Below, piece after piece: positions 1 through 9,670 of a stretch of 64,000 nucleotides of DNA. Source of the stretch: CAWIOX01 sp963837775 (GTDB taxonomy: Bacteria; Pseudomonadota; Gammaproteobacteria; Burkholderiales; Burkholderiaceae_D); NCBI GenBank assembly GCA_963837775.1, contig CAWIOX010000004.1, positions 1 through 64,000 of the forward strand. The letters are read 5' to 3'. A model generated the notes under the pieces. The model saw nothing but the letters and a program-made list of their open reading frames with translations. It was not told the DNA's origin and did not search any database. The translations under genes and the position numbers were made by a program. Every line of letters starts with the position of its first letter. Positions within the stretch are counted from its first letter, which is position 1.

Positions 1-82
1 TTATTGCCTGAGCGGGCCGCTTTGGCAATGTCACGCCCATTACTCTTGCTTCGCGTAAAATGAATTTACTTACTAGCAAGCA

Positions 83-1516
83 ATGGGCGTCCTCATGCAA
101 AGTCTCCAATCCACACTGGAACCGTTCCCTGCCGCTGCCGGCATCCGACTTTCCGAGTTGATCGGGGCACTCAGCCATGCGCTCGACATCACCGAAGGCC
201 AGCCCGAGGGACACTGCATCCGCTGCTGCTGGATCGGCATGCACATCGGCCGCGAAATCGGCCTGCCGGCAGACCAGTTATGGGATCTGTACTACACCTT
301 GCTGCTCAAGGATCTGGGTTGCAGCAGCAATGCCGCCCGCATCTGCGAGCTGTACCTGACCGACGACCTCCACTTCAAGCGCGACTTCAAGAGCGTCGGC
401 GAAAGCCTGCCGCAGGTGCTGCAGTTCGTTCTCAAGCACACCGGACTCAAGGCCGGATTGGCCGAACGGTTTCGCAGCGTGCTGACGATCTTGCGCGACG
501 GCAGCGAAATCGCCCACGAACTGATCGCCACCCGCTGCCAGCGCGGCGCCGACATCGCGCGCCTGCTGCGCTTCTCCGAGGGCGTGGCCTGCGGCATCTA
601 CAGCCTGGACGAACACTACAACGGGCAAGGCAAACCGGACGGCTTGGCGGGCGACGCGATTCCGGTGTATGCGCGCATCGCCTTGCTGGCGCAGGTGATC
701 GATGTGTTTCACACCGCCGACGGCGCGCAGGCGGCCATCGATGAAGTGCGCCAGCGTGCCGGCCGCTGGTTCGATCCGCAACTGGTGCAGGCATTCGAGC
801 GCGTCGCGCAGGCCGGCCCGTTCTGGTCGACGCTGGCCGCCGCCGATCTCGGCCAGGCCGTGCTGGCGCTGGAACCGGCCAGCCATGAAGTGCCGGTCGA
901 TGACGATTACCTGGACGATATTGCCGCGGCCTTCGGCCAGGTGGTCGATTCCAAAAGCCCTTACACCAGCGGCCACAGCGCCCGCGTGGCGCTCTACACC
1001 GACATGATTGCCGAAGCGCTGGGCCTGTCGTTCGAGCGCCGCCGCTGGCTCAAGCGCGGCGCCTTGCTGCACGACGTGGGCAAGCTGGGCGTGAGCAACA
1101 GTGTGCTGGACAAGGCCGGCAAGCTCGACATCGCCGAGTGGGCTGCGGTGAAGCTGCACGCGACCTACACCGAAACCATCCTGTCGCGCATCGGCGCCTT
1201 CTCCGAACTGGCCCGGGTGGCCGCCGCCCATCATGAACGACTGGACGGCGGCGGCTATCCGCGCGGCCTGAAGGCCGACGCGATCAGCCTGGAGACGCGC
1301 ATCATCACGACCGCCGACATTTTCGATGCGATTACCGCCGAGCGCCCCTACCGCGGCGCAATTCCGATCCCGCGCACGCTGGAGATGATGGCCGAAACAG
1401 TCGGCAGTGCGATCGATGCCGAATGCTTTGCTGCGCTCAAGTCGGCACTGGCGCGTTTGTCCGCTGCTTCAACGGACTCGGTTGCGGACCCGATTGCGAT
1501 CCCGTTATCGACCTGA
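83..1516 (+). CDS. Tandem HD-GYP domain protein, probable c-di-GMP phosphodiesterase
   Basis: The 477-residue soluble protein has two HD-GYP-like halves. The C-terminal half is intact: HD at residues 330-331 within HDVGK, the HH pair at 383-384, and DGGGYP at 388-393, the signature of HD-GYP enzymes that hydrolyse c-di-GMP. The N-terminal half (about 25-240) keeps the fold pattern, but the HD pair reads KD at 76-77 (LLLKDLG), so it is probably non-catalytic and regulatory. No signal peptide, membrane segment or receiver domain is visible. A second ATG at 95 is an alternative start; neither has a clear ribosome binding site. The stop lies 6 bp before a copy of the dispersed repeat. Function is inferred from the family; the degenerate first domain is seen directly. 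Confidence 0.85.
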   Translation: MGVLMQSLQSTLEPFPAAAGIRLSELIGALSHALDITEGQPEGHCIRCCWIGMHIGREIGLPADQLWDLYYTLLLKDLGCSSNAARICELYLTDDLHFKRDFKSVGESLPQVLQFVLKHTGLKAGLAERFRSVLTILRDGSEIAHELIATRCQRGADIARLLRFSEGVACGIYSLDEHYNGQGKPDGLAGDAIPVYARIALLAQVIDVFHTADGAQAAIDEVRQRAGRWFDPQLVQAFERVAQAGPFWSTLAAADLGQAVLALEPASHEVPVDDDYLDDIAAAFGQVVDSKSPYTSGHSARVALYTDMIAEALGLSFERRRWLKRGALLHDVGKLGVSNSVLDKAGKLDIAEWAAVKLHATYTETILSRIGAFSELARVAAAHHERLDGGGYPRGLKADAISLETRIITTADIFDAITAERPYRGAIPIPRTLEMMAETVGSAIDAECFAALKSALARLSAASTDSVADPIAIPLST

Positions 1517-1522
1517 TTTTCT

Positions 1523-1600
1523 GGGGGTATCATTAAAAACATACCGTCTGCCGCACGTATTCATTGGGTCAATAAAAATACATGGTGGAGTATGTTTTCA
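1523..1600 (+). repeat. Dispersed intergenic repeat, copy 1
   Basis: GGGGGTAT at 1523-1530, the core TGCCGCACGTATTCATTGGG, then AAAAATACATGGTGGAGTAT. It belongs to the subfamily (copies 1, 4, 7) whose right end reads TACATRGTGGAGTAT. It sits between the convergent HD-GYP and hemN genes, just before their shared terminator. Confidence 0.7.
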
Positions 1601-1610
1601 GGGCGAGAGC

Positions 1611-1644
1611 CAGTCAAAAGCCCCGAAAACGGGGCTTTTGACTG
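1611..1644. terminator. Bidirectional intrinsic terminator between HD-GYP gene and hemN
   Basis: A perfect 14-bp inverted repeat (CAGTCAAAAGCCCC and its complement) surrounds the loop GAAAAC. The AAAAG/CTTTT arms supply U-rich ends in both directions, as expected between convergent genes. Confidence 0.8.
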
Positions 1645-1648
1645 TACT

Positions 1649-3043
1649 TCAAATCAATTTCGAATACTTCGCGCCGGTTTGTTGCGCCAGGTATTTGTCG
1701 AACACCATCCCCACCGCACGCACGAACATCCGTCCCTTCGGCGTGACCTGGATGCTGTGCGCATCGACCTTGATCAGCTCGGCATCCTCGTAATGCTGCA
1801 ACTGCGACAGTTCATGCGCAAAATAACTGCGGAAATCGATGCCGTAAGCGCTGTTGATTGCCGCAAAATCGACCGGCCCGCTGCACATCAGCTCCATGAT
1901 CACCTGGCGCCGCAACACATCGTCATTGCTCAAAGAAAAGCCCTTCTCGATCGGCAGACTGGTCGGCATCCAGATGTTCGTAATAGGCTTTCACGGTGCG
2001 CACCGACTGGCTGTACGAATGTGCCCACCTTGCCGATGGCCGATACGCCAAAGCCGATCAGGTCGCAGTCGGCGCGCGTGGTGTAGCCCTGGAAATTGCG
2101 GTGCAGGCTCTTGTCCAGCCGCGCCTTGTTCAGTTCGTCATCCGGCTTGGAAAAATGGTCCAGCCCGATATAGATGTAACCGGCATCGAGCAAGCGGCGT
2201 ACCGACATCAGGAAAATCTGCAGGCGCTCCTCGGCGGACGGCAGATCGCTTTCGATGATCTGGCGTTGCGCCTTGAAGCGGCTCGGCAGATGCGCATAGT
2301 TGTACAGCGCGATGCGCTCCGGCGACAGTTCGATCACGCTATCGAGCGTCCGGTTGAAGCTTTCCAGCGATTGCTTCGGCAGGCCGTAAATCAGATCGGC
2401 GTTGATCGACTCGAAACCCGCCTTGCGGCTGGCAGTGACGGCCTTCTCTACCATTTCATAGCGGCTGTATCCGGTTGACGGCCTGCTGCACTGCCGGATC
2501 GAAGTCCTGCACCCCGAAACTGGTGCGGTTGAAGCCCAGTTCGGCCAGCATCGCCATCGTGTCGTCGCTGACGGTGCGCGGGTCGATCTCGATCCCGAGT
2601 TCGGCATCCGGCAAGAAGTTGAAATGGCTGCGCAACATCGCCATCAGTTCGCGCAACTCCGCCGGACTCAGGAAAGTCGGTGTGCCGCCGCCGAAATGCA
2701 GCTGCGCGGTGCGCCGGTCCGGGCCAATGCGCGCGGCCACCAGCGCCATTTCCTTGGCCAGGTAACGCAGATACTCGGTGGTGCGGCTATGGTCTTTGGT
2801 GATGATCTTGTTGCAGGCGCAAAAATAGCAAAGCGACTCGCAGAAAGGCAAATGGACGTAAATCGACAGCGGCGGATTGCGGCTTGCATCGGTAGCGCGC
2901 TGTTCCAGATATGCAATATAGGTTTGCTCGGTAAATTCCGGGTTGAAGCGATCCGCCGTAGGGTAAGAAGTGTAACGCGGCCCCAACTTGTCAAAGCGAC
3001 GTATCAGTTCTTCTGAAAATTCTATGTCTGGCAAAGTATTCAT
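1649..3043 (-). CDS. hemN: Oxygen-independent coproporphyrinogen III dehydrogenase (frameshifted in this sequence)
   Basis: Radical-SAM enzyme that oxidatively decarboxylates coproporphyrinogen III to protoporphyrinogen IX for haem synthesis without oxygen; cytoplasmic. The 4Fe-4S motif is C68-x3-C72-x2-C75 with C77 beside it. FGVQDF, DLIYGLPKQ, YAHLP and LHRNFQGYTT match HemN along its length. The reading frame breaks three times, near 2470, 2010 and 1962. Each break is repaired by removing one base, giving 464 codons including the stop, the usual family length. Since all conserved blocks survive, I regard the breaks as sequence errors rather than decay. The gene converges on the HD-GYP gene. 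I saw no convincing FNR site upstream. Confidence 0.88.
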
Positions 3044-3507
3044 AGGTTACCTATCAGGTCGTTTTACAGCCCCGTGCGTCCTGCCTGCTGGCATCAGCAT
3101 GAATGGAAAACGCAAATCAGGGCTTTTTCAAAGCGCATTGCGCTTGCTCGGCAAAGTAAGAATTGGTCAATTCAGTAAAGCTGCATTCTACATCATACTT
3201 TTGCCGGCGCAGACGACATGCGTCACTGTCATCGGTCCAGAATTTATTGGACTGCGGGGGACGATTTAAAAAATCAATAGACAAGTATGCAAGCAAATAA
3301 ATACCGAAACAAACCCCTGCCGCTTACCCGATTCCGGTGTCCGATCCGCCTTCACGCCCGGCGGGAACCTGACAACATTGCCGAATTAAAATCGGCGCAA
3401 GGTAGATAAAATCAGCTCATCGCACCCGTAAATTGCTTAAAACCAATTATATGCTCAAGTTTGCCTGTCCAAACGCTTAAAGATTTGGTATTGTCGCAGC
3501 GTCGCTT
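3044..3507. other. Intergenic region upstream of hemN with no recognised gene
   Basis: About 460 bp, AT-rich in its distal part. It should hold the hemN promoter on the minus strand. I found no coding frame with convincing composition, no clear FNR-type inverted repeat and no copy of the dispersed repeat. Confidence 0.4.
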
Positions 3508-3732
3508 TTATTCGATGCTCCTGGCGAGTCCCTGCCCTTCTTTCGTCATGACAACATCCATAGGTTTCAGTGCATTGCCATCACCCGTTTCACCAAAATT
3601 GATGCCCTCGACTCCCGGCGAAAACTGCAGGCCAGATTTATTTAAACTACAGCGCATGAGGGCTGCCTTCGCTGTAGCCAAGCATTGCGGCGTGACCATG
3701 GCTCTGGCACGCCCAAGTACTGTCAACATTGA
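3508..3732 (-). CDS. Possible small protein of unknown function
   Basis: An open frame of 74 codons starting at ATG 3732 (MLTVLGRARAMVTP) and ending GQGLARSIE. It would be divergent from the GGDEF-EAL gene, 18 bp away. The frame stays open further upstream to 3873, but that part overlaps the neighbour. No signal peptide, motif or ribosome binding site is evident. It could equally be a chance frame or a remnant of a larger gene. Confidence 0.22.
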   Translation of the reverse strand, partial: SMLTVLGRARAMVTPQCLATAKAALMRCSLNKSGLQFSPGVEGINFGETGDGNALKPMDVVMTKEGQGLARSIE

Positions 3733-3750
3733 GCCGATTGCCACACACTG

Positions 3751-6390
3751 ATGAAATTTTCGCTTTTCAGAATCACGGATATTATTTCTGGCGAAGACAT
3801 TTTCCGAACTGCCTCGCCATTTCTCTATGCAGCGCTGTTGTTGCAGTTGGGCGTGGTCGGCCATTCGCTGCACTGGGACCTGCCTTATGGCGGCGTGCTT
3901 GCCGCCAGTATTCTGGCTGCGCTGCTACTGACAGCATTGGGCCGTTGTTTTTGGTGGCGCACAGCCGAGATTCGACAATCGATGGTGCTGGCCGAATTTC
4001 TCCCTCTGTTGCTCGCGCTGATCGTACTGACTCAGCACCCGCAAACCGCAGCCCTGTCTTCGACCTGGCTGATGGCCATCAGTGGCGCATTCCCGCTGGC
4101 GCTTCACAGCATGCTGGGATTTGCAATAGTCACTGTAGCCGCACTGATTGGCGTCATCCTTGGCTTCAGTACGGGGATGTCATCAGGCGACACTCTGTCA
4201 TGCCTGCTTCAGATCGCGCTTGTTGGCATGTTGGCGATCCTCTTATCCAGAGTTTTACGCTTCAATCTCGCCGCAGTAAAACAGGCGCGCATTCATCACG
4301 CACGCTTCGAGGCCATCGCCCGGGTGACCCAAAATGTATTTCTGATTACTGACGAACAATTCAATGTGCTCTTCATCAATCCTGCCATCAAAGAAATCAT
4401 CGGGCATTCTCCGCAGGATATTCTGCTGCACAGCCTGCTGCCGGTGATCCATCCTGACGACTTGAGCGAGTACCAGGAAAAGCTGCATGCCCTGCGAAAA
4501 AACGGCAGCGGCACAGTATTCTTCCGCCATCGCATCCAGCACAAGGATGGGCACTGGGTCTGGCTGGAGACGCGTGGTTACAACATGCTCCACGACAACG
4601 CCATCAACGGACTGGTCTTCAGCACCCAGGATATCTCGGCCCGGCTCAGTGCCGAACGCAAACTGGAAGACGAGCACGCGTTGCTGCGCGCAGTGCTGGA
4701 TCAAAACCCCTCCATGATCTACGCCACCGATACCGAAGGCCGCTTCACCATCAGCAACCGCAGCTTTCAGCGCCGCCTCGGTTATGCGTCCGAGGAGGAA
4801 TTACGCGGCAAAACGACTTACGACGTGATGCTGACGCAAGTATCCGAGGCGCAAAAACCCACTGCCTACAAACTCGCGGCAGAAAGCTACCGCCAGGACC
4901 TGTCCGTCATTGAAAGCGGTGAACCTCTGCACGGCATGGAAATTCAGGGCTTATGGAAACGCAATGTGCACCGCTGGTATCGCACCAACAAATACCCCTT
5001 GCACGACAGCCGGGGCAATCCAATCGGCATCCTGAACACCACACGCGACATTACCGAAAGCAAGGAATATGAAAGCAAACTGCGGCATCAGGCACACCAT
5101 GACACCCTGACAGGACTGCCCAACCGGCGCTACCTACTGGAAAAAGTCGCTGAATCGATCGCCAGCAAACCGCAGTCACCGGATGAATATGCAATGCTGT
5201 TTTGCGATCTCGATTTTTTCAAGAACGTCAACGATACCCATGGACACGAGTTTGGTGACAAATGCCTGAAGGAACTAGCAAAACGGTTGCTGTCGCAATT
5301 ATGCAGCTCGGATTTTGCAGCGCGTTTCGGCGGTGACGAATTCGTCATTTTCGTAAAATCAGACCTGTTTTGCGCAACGATCAAGGCGCAGGCGCTGCTA
5401 CATGCATTGACCGCACCGTTGATTCTGGACGAGGTCGAGGTCAAGGTCGGCGCCAGCATCGGCATTGCCCTGTTGCGCCCGGATCACGCTACACCGATGG
5501 AACTGATTCGGGATGCCGATGCGGCGATGTACCAGGCAAAGGAATCGGGACGCAACCGCGCCGAGACATTCGATGCCTCCATGCGCAAAAGTACCGCGCG
5601 CCGTGCACAAATGGATATTGCGCTGCGCTTTGCTCTGGAACGCAATGAAATGACCCTGATGTACCAGCCCAAAGCCTGCCTGCAGGACGGATCCTTGACT
5701 GGTTTTGAAACCTTGCTGCGCTGGAATCATCCTGAATTCGGCGCCATTTCCCCGTCCGAATTCATTCCCATCGCAGAAGAAACCGGTTTGATCGTGCCGA
5801 TTGGGCTGTGGGTACTGGAACAAGCCTGCAAGCAATTGAGCGCATGGCAGGCAAAATATCGCTGCAGCGATGAGGTGACGGTCGCCGTCAATGTCTCGAT
5901 GCGCCAATTATTACAGACCACTTTCATACCGGAAGTACGACGCATTCTGGAAAGTAGCCAAGTGCGGCCCGGTTCACTGATGCTGGAAATTACCGAAACT
6001 GCCGTGATGGCAAATCCGCTGCAAGCGATAGAAAACCTGGCAATGCTGAAAAAACTCGGCCTGCTTCTGGCGCTGGATGATTTCGGCACCGGGTATTCCT
6101 CACTGGCTTATCTGCAAAAACTGCCGATCGATGTGATCAAGATTGACAAGGCTTTCATTCAAGGTTTGGGCAAGCATGAGGGTGATGCAGAAATAGTGCG
6201 TTTGATCATTGCATTTGCCAATACGCTTGATCTGGAAACCATTGCCGAAGGCGTTGAAAATGAAGAACACATAAAGCAATTGAGGAAACTGGGCTGCAGC
6301 CAGGGCCAGGGCTTTGTATTCTCACCGGCAGTTTCAGCGGCTGAGGCAGCTGCTTTATTGGCAAGTCCATTGCAATATGCATTGCAGTAG
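3751..6390 (+). CDS. Membrane PAS-PAS-GGDEF-EAL protein (c-di-GMP metabolism)
   Basis: This 879-residue protein begins with five to six hydrophobic segments (about 20-170), a membrane sensor module. Two PAS/PAC regions follow (about 185-300 and 305-435), then a GGDEF domain with RFGGDEF (GGDEF at 527-531), then an EAL domain. The EAL signature is ETL at 653-655; the downstream DDFGTGYSSL and DVIKIDKAF motifs are intact, so phosphodiesterase activity remains plausible. Such proteins make and/or degrade c-di-GMP in response to a signal. No Shine-Dalgarno sequence precedes the ATG at 3751. Which activity dominates cannot be told from sequence. Confidence 0.9.
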   Translation: MKFSLFRITDIISGEDIFRTASPFLYAALLLQLGVVGHSLHWDLPYGGVLAASILAALLLTALGRCFWWRTAEIRQSMVLAEFLPLLLALIVLTQHPQTAALSSTWLMAISGAFPLALHSMLGFAIVTVAALIGVILGFSTGMSSGDTLSCLLQIALVGMLAILLSRVLRFNLAAVKQARIHHARFEAIARVTQNVFLITDEQFNVLFINPAIKEIIGHSPQDILLHSLLPVIHPDDLSEYQEKLHALRKNGSGTVFFRHRIQHKDGHWVWLETRGYNMLHDNAINGLVFSTQDISARLSAERKLEDEHALLRAVLDQNPSMIYATDTEGRFTISNRSFQRRLGYASEEELRGKTTYDVMLTQVSEAQKPTAYKLAAESYRQDLSVIESGEPLHGMEIQGLWKRNVHRWYRTNKYPLHDSRGNPIGILNTTRDITESKEYESKLRHQAHHDTLTGLPNRRYLLEKVAESIASKPQSPDEYAMLFCDLDFFKNVNDTHGHEFGDKCLKELAKRLLSQLCSSDFAARFGGDEFVIFVKSDLFCATIKAQALLHALTAPLILDEVEVKVGASIGIALLRPDHATPMELIRDADAAMYQAKESGRNRAETFDASMRKSTARRAQMDIALRFALERNEMTLMYQPKACLQDGSLTGFETLLRWNHPEFGAISPSEFIPIAEETGLIVPIGLWVLEQACKQLSAWQAKYRCSDEVTVAVNVSMRQLLQTTFIPEVRRILESSQVRPGSLMLEITETAVMANPLQAIENLAMLKKLGLLLALDDFGTGYSSLAYLQKLPIDVIKIDKAFIQGLGKHEGDAEIVRLIIAFANTLDLETIAEGVENEEHIKQLRKLGCSQGQGFVFSPAVSAAEAAALLASPLQYALQ

Positions 6391-6467
6391 ACATTGCCAA
6401 TAAATCATTTTTTATGCCTAGCCGTTCCGTTTGTACATTTTTAATTTGGAAAATAAAGCAATCTCAC

Positions 6468-6493
6468 ACTATATCGGCTGAAATCGAATATAG
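6468..6493 (+). promoter_or_regulatory. Small hairpin upstream of nadB
   Basis: ACTATATCG, then CGAATATAGT, separated by about 7 nt, forms a bulged stem 33 bp before the nadB ATG. It could be an operator or a leader hairpin. No known NAD-responsive motif was recognised. Confidence 0.25.
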
Positions 6494-6525
6494 TTTCGGC
6501 AACCTCCCCTACAAAATAACTCTCC

Positions 6526-8127
6526 ATGAAATTTGATGTCGCCATTGTCGGCAGCGGACTTGCCGGCCTATCCGTTGCGTTGCACCTTGCCCAAACACGC
6601 AAAGTCGCGCTCATTTCCAAACGCAGCCTTCTGGATGGCGCCAGCGATTGGGCGCAAGGCGGTATCGCCGCTGTGCTTGATTCCGGTGATAGCCATGCAC
6701 AACATATCTCGGACACCCTGATCGCCGGCGCCGGCTTGTGCGACGAAAGCGCGACCCGCTTCATCGTCGAGCATGGCCGCGAAGCGATCGAATGGCTGAT
6801 TGAACAAGGCGTGCCTTTTACGCGCGATGAAACCGCGGAGTTGGGCTATCACCTGACCCGCGAAGGCGGCCATAGCCAGCGCCGCATCATCCATGCAGCA
6901 GACGCCACCGGTCATGCGGTACAGATGACATTGGAAGAAAAAGCGCGCAAGCACCCGAACATTACCGTACTTGAACATCATTACGCGATTGACCTGATCA
7001 GTTCCGACAAGCTGGGTGAGACCAACGATTCGCCAAAGTGCATGGGCTTGTATGTGCAAGACGCGAAAAGCGGCAAGGTCATTACTATCGCAGCACAGCA
7101 TACGGTGCTGGCGACCGGCGGCGCAGGGAAAGTGTATCTGTACACCACCAACCCGGATACCGCTACCGGCGACGGCATCGCCATGGCATGGCGTGCCGGA
7201 TGCCGCGTCGCCAACATGGAGTTCATCCAGTTCCACCCAACCTGTTTGTACCACCCTTACGCAAAATCATTCCTGATCAGCGAGGCAATTCGCGGCGAAG
7301 GCGGTTTGCTCAAGCTGCCACCCGAAGCAGGTGCCTCAGCCGGCATGCGCTTCATGCCTGAGCATGATGAACGTGAAGAACTGGCGCCGCGCGATATCGT
7401 GGCCAGGGCCATCGATTTCGAAATGAAAAAACGCGGGCTGGATCATGTCGATCTCGATATCAGCCATCAGACGCCGGAATTTCTGCAAGAGCACTTCCCG
7501 ACAATCTATGCGCGTTGTCTCGAACTCGGCATCGACATCACCAAACAACCGATTCCTGTCGTGCCTGCCGTCCATTTCACTTGCGGCGGCATCGTCACCG
7601 ACATGTCGGGCCGCACCGACTTGCCGGGCCTGTATGCAGTCGGCGAAACCGCCTACACCGGGCTGCATGGTGCCAATCGCCTGGCCAGCAATTCGCTGCT
7701 GGAATGCCTGGTGCTGGGGCGCGCGGCAGCAAAGGATATTGAACGCCAGCCGAAAATCACGCTGCCGGAGTTGCCAAAATGGGATGAAAGCCGCGTCACC
7801 AACGCCGATGAAGAGGTTGTTATTTCACACAACTGGGATGAGCTGCGCCGCTTCATGTGGAATTACGTCGGTATCGTGCGTACCACCAAGCGCCTGGAGC
7901 GGGCCCAGCACCGAATCCGGCTGCTGAAAGAAGAAATTGATGAGTATTACACCCATTTCCGCATCACCAGCGATTTGCTGGAGTTGCGCAATCTGGTGGG
8001 TGTCGCATCGCTGATCGTCAATAGCGCGCTGTCGCGGCGCGAGAGCCGTGGCCTGCATTTCAGCCGCGACTACCCGGAAACACTGCCGAAAGCCTTGCCA
8101 ACGGTATTGACGCCGGAACCGCGATAA
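6526..8127 (+). CDS. nadB: L-aspartate oxidase
   Basis: Flavoenzyme that oxidises L-aspartate to iminoaspartate, the first step of de novo NAD synthesis; its product is passed to quinolinate synthase. The FAD-binding GSGLAG motif lies at residues 9-14. The succinate dehydrogenase/fumarate reductase flavoprotein fold is supported by GGAGKVYLYTTNP, EFIQFHPT, FTCGGIV and GLHGANRLASNSLLE. The length of 533 residues is normal. The gene converges on a CBS gene, and nadC-nadA lie just beyond it on the other strand, so the whole pathway is local but not a single operon. Confidence 0.96.
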   Translation: MKFDVAIVGSGLAGLSVALHLAQTRKVALISKRSLLDGASDWAQGGIAAVLDSGDSHAQHISDTLIAGAGLCDESATRFIVEHGREAIEWLIEQGVPFTRDETAELGYHLTREGGHSQRRIIHAADATGHAVQMTLEEKARKHPNITVLEHHYAIDLISSDKLGETNDSPKCMGLYVQDAKSGKVITIAAQHTVLATGGAGKVYLYTTNPDTATGDGIAMAWRAGCRVANMEFIQFHPTCLYHPYAKSFLISEAIRGEGGLLKLPPEAGASAGMRFMPEHDEREELAPRDIVARAIDFEMKKRGLDHVDLDISHQTPEFLQEHFPTIYARCLELGIDITKQPIPVVPAVHFTCGGIVTDMSGRTDLPGLYAVGETAYTGLHGANRLASNSLLECLVLGRAAAKDIERQPKITLPELPKWDESRVTNADEEVVISHNWDELRRFMWNYVGIVRTTKRLERAQHRIRLLKEEIDEYYTHFRITSDLLELRNLVGVASLIVNSALSRRESRGLHFSRDYPETLPKALPTVLTPEPR

Positions 8128-8143
8128 TTGTAGCCAAGCCCGT

Positions 8144-8171
8144 GCAAGGTTGAAGTGATGCCCAACCTTGC
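8144..8171. terminator. Possible hairpin between convergent nadB and CBS genes
   Basis: A 9-bp perfect inverted repeat (GCAAGGTTG / CAACCTTGC) with a 10-nt loop, 17 bp past the nadB stop. No T-tract follows, so terminator function is uncertain. Confidence 0.4.
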
Positions 8172-8181
8172 CGTCAGAGAC

Positions 8182-8622
8182 TCAGCCCCGGTCTCCCATG
8201 ATGTAATGTTCCAGCTGCTGAATCACAAATTGCTGCTCGGAGATGATGTCTTTGACCAGATCGCCGATCGAGATAAGGCCGATCAGCTTGCCGTTATCCA
8301 TCACAGGCAGGTGGCGCAAGCGATTCTCCGTTATCAGCGCCATGCAGTCCTCGTTGGTCTGATCGGGGCGCACGTACATGACCGATGATGTCATGATGTC
8401 ACTTACCGGAGTCTCTTTTGACGAACGATTCATGAGAACGATTTTGCGCGCATAGTCGCGCTCGGTAATAATCCCGATTACCTCTTCGTTCTCCATGACC
8501 AGCAACGCACCGATGCCTTTCTCGGCCATCAGCTTGACGGCGTCCAAAACCGCCGCCTTGGGTGTGATGGTATGAACGGTCAGGTCATGTTTCGACCTCA
8601 GAATTTGGGCTACGGTTTTCAT
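8182..8622 (-). CDS. Tandem CBS-domain protein
   Basis: A 146-residue protein that is essentially one CBS pair (Bateman module): domain 1 at about 10-65 (GIGALLVMENEEVIGIITERD) and domain 2 at about 75-130 (LRHLPVMDNGKLIGLISIGD). Stand-alone CBS pairs bind adenosine nucleotides and regulate partner proteins; the partner here is unknown. Its position between nadB and nadC suggests, but does not show, a link to NAD or adenylate status. The start ATG at 8622 is preceded by GAGAGGA. Confidence 0.9.
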   Translation of the reverse strand: MKTVAQILRSKHDLTVHTITPKAAVLDAVKLMAEKGIGALLVMENEEVIGIITERDYARKIVLMNRSSKETPVSDIMTSSVMYVRPDQTNEDCMALITENRLRHLPVMDNGKLIGLISIGDLVKDIISEQQFVIQQLEHYIMGDRG

Positions 8623-8788
8623 GAAAAATCCTCTCTGAGAAGCCTGAATCGATAATTACATATTCGGATATTTAATGCAGCACCGCAATAGCAATAGCTT
8701 GATAAAAAGCTAATTTTTTATCGGTTTACCTGCAGGGGGAAGAAATACTGCCCCCACCCAGACGACAACGGCATTCCGTCCGCCAAAT

Positions 8789-9670
8789 TCAGATGGCAGG
8801 AATCTTCTCCAGTATCCGCAAAGAATAGTCGGTCGCCGTCACATCCTTGGTCAGGCTGCCGATCGAGATGCGATCCACGCCGGTTTCCGCAATCGCCCGC
8901 AAGGTATCGCGATTGATGCCGCCGGATGCTTCCAGCAGCGCACGGCCGGCATTCATCAGTACCGCTTCGCGCATCGCCTGATTGCTGAAATTATCCAGCA
9001 AAACCGAGGTCGCACCGGCGGCCAGCGCCTCGTCGAGTTGCTGCAGGGTTTCCACTTCAATCTGGATCGATACCCCGGCACGCAGCGCATGCGCGGCATC
9101 CAGTGCAGCCGTGATGCCGCCGGCTGCCGCGATATGATTTTCCTTGATCAGGATGCCGTCATACAGCGCCAGGCGCTGATTCTTGCCGCCGCCGACGCGC
9201 ACTGCGTATTTTTGCGCCAGGCGCAAGCCGGGTATGGTTTTGCGCGTATCCAGAATCTGCGCCCGTGTGCCCCTAGCGACTTCCACATAATGGCGGGTTG
9301 CGCTGGCCACGCCGGATAGCAACTGCAGGAAATTCAGTGCGCTGCGCTCAGCCGTGAGCAAGGCACGGGCCGGCGCTTCGATCACGCAAACGGTGCTATC
9401 GGCTGCCATCAGAGCGCCCTCGGCATAGCTCCAGTCGATCCGTATCCGCACATCGACCGATTGCATCACGCCCTCGAACCACGGTGCACCGCATAGCACG
9501 GCCTCTTCGCGCACGATCACGCGTGCCCTGACCCATTCATGCTCCGGCACCAGTTTTCCGGTGACGTCACCGCTGCCGATGTCTTCACTCAGTGCCGCTT
9601 GCAAATTGGCCTCGAATGCCGCAACCAGCGGCGCGTCGAACGGGGTAAAAGGATTGATCAAGGTACTCAT
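8789..9670 (-). CDS. nadC: Nicotinate-nucleotide pyrophosphorylase (carboxylating)
   Basis: Converts quinolinate and PRPP into nicotinate mononucleotide, the third step of de novo NAD synthesis. At 293 residues it has the family's normal length and motifs: the N-terminal EDIGSGDVT, ARALLTAERSALNFLQ, RGTRAQILDTRKTIPGLR, KENHIAAAGG and the barrel end EASGGINRDTLRAIAETGVDRIS. Its ATG overlaps the nadA stop as ATGA (9667-9670), so translation is coupled with nadA. The order is nadA then nadC on the minus strand. Confidence 0.96.
   Translation of the reverse strand: MSTLINPFTPFDAPLVAAFEANLQAALSEDIGSGDVTGKLVPEHEWVRARVIVREEAVLCGAPWFEGVMQSVDVRIRIDWSYAEGALMAADSTVCVIEAPARALLTAERSALNFLQLLSGVASATRHYVEVARGTRAQILDTRKTIPGLRLAQKYAVRVGGGKNQRLALYDGILIKENHIAAAGGITAALDAAHALRAGVSIQIEVETLQQLDEALAAGATSVLLDNFSNQAMREAVLMNAGRALLEASGGINRDTLRAIAETGVDRISIGSLTKDVTATDYSLRILEKIPAI

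Noticed and set aside
1..82. A promoter upstream of the HD-GYP gene
   Set aside because: TTGCTT and TAAAAT are present but only a few bases apart, so they do not form a sigma-70 pair.
278..1234. 318-codon minus-strand open frame inside the HD-GYP gene
   Set aside because: Antisense shadow; composition is unlike a real protein and the plus-strand frame has clear HD-GYP motifs.
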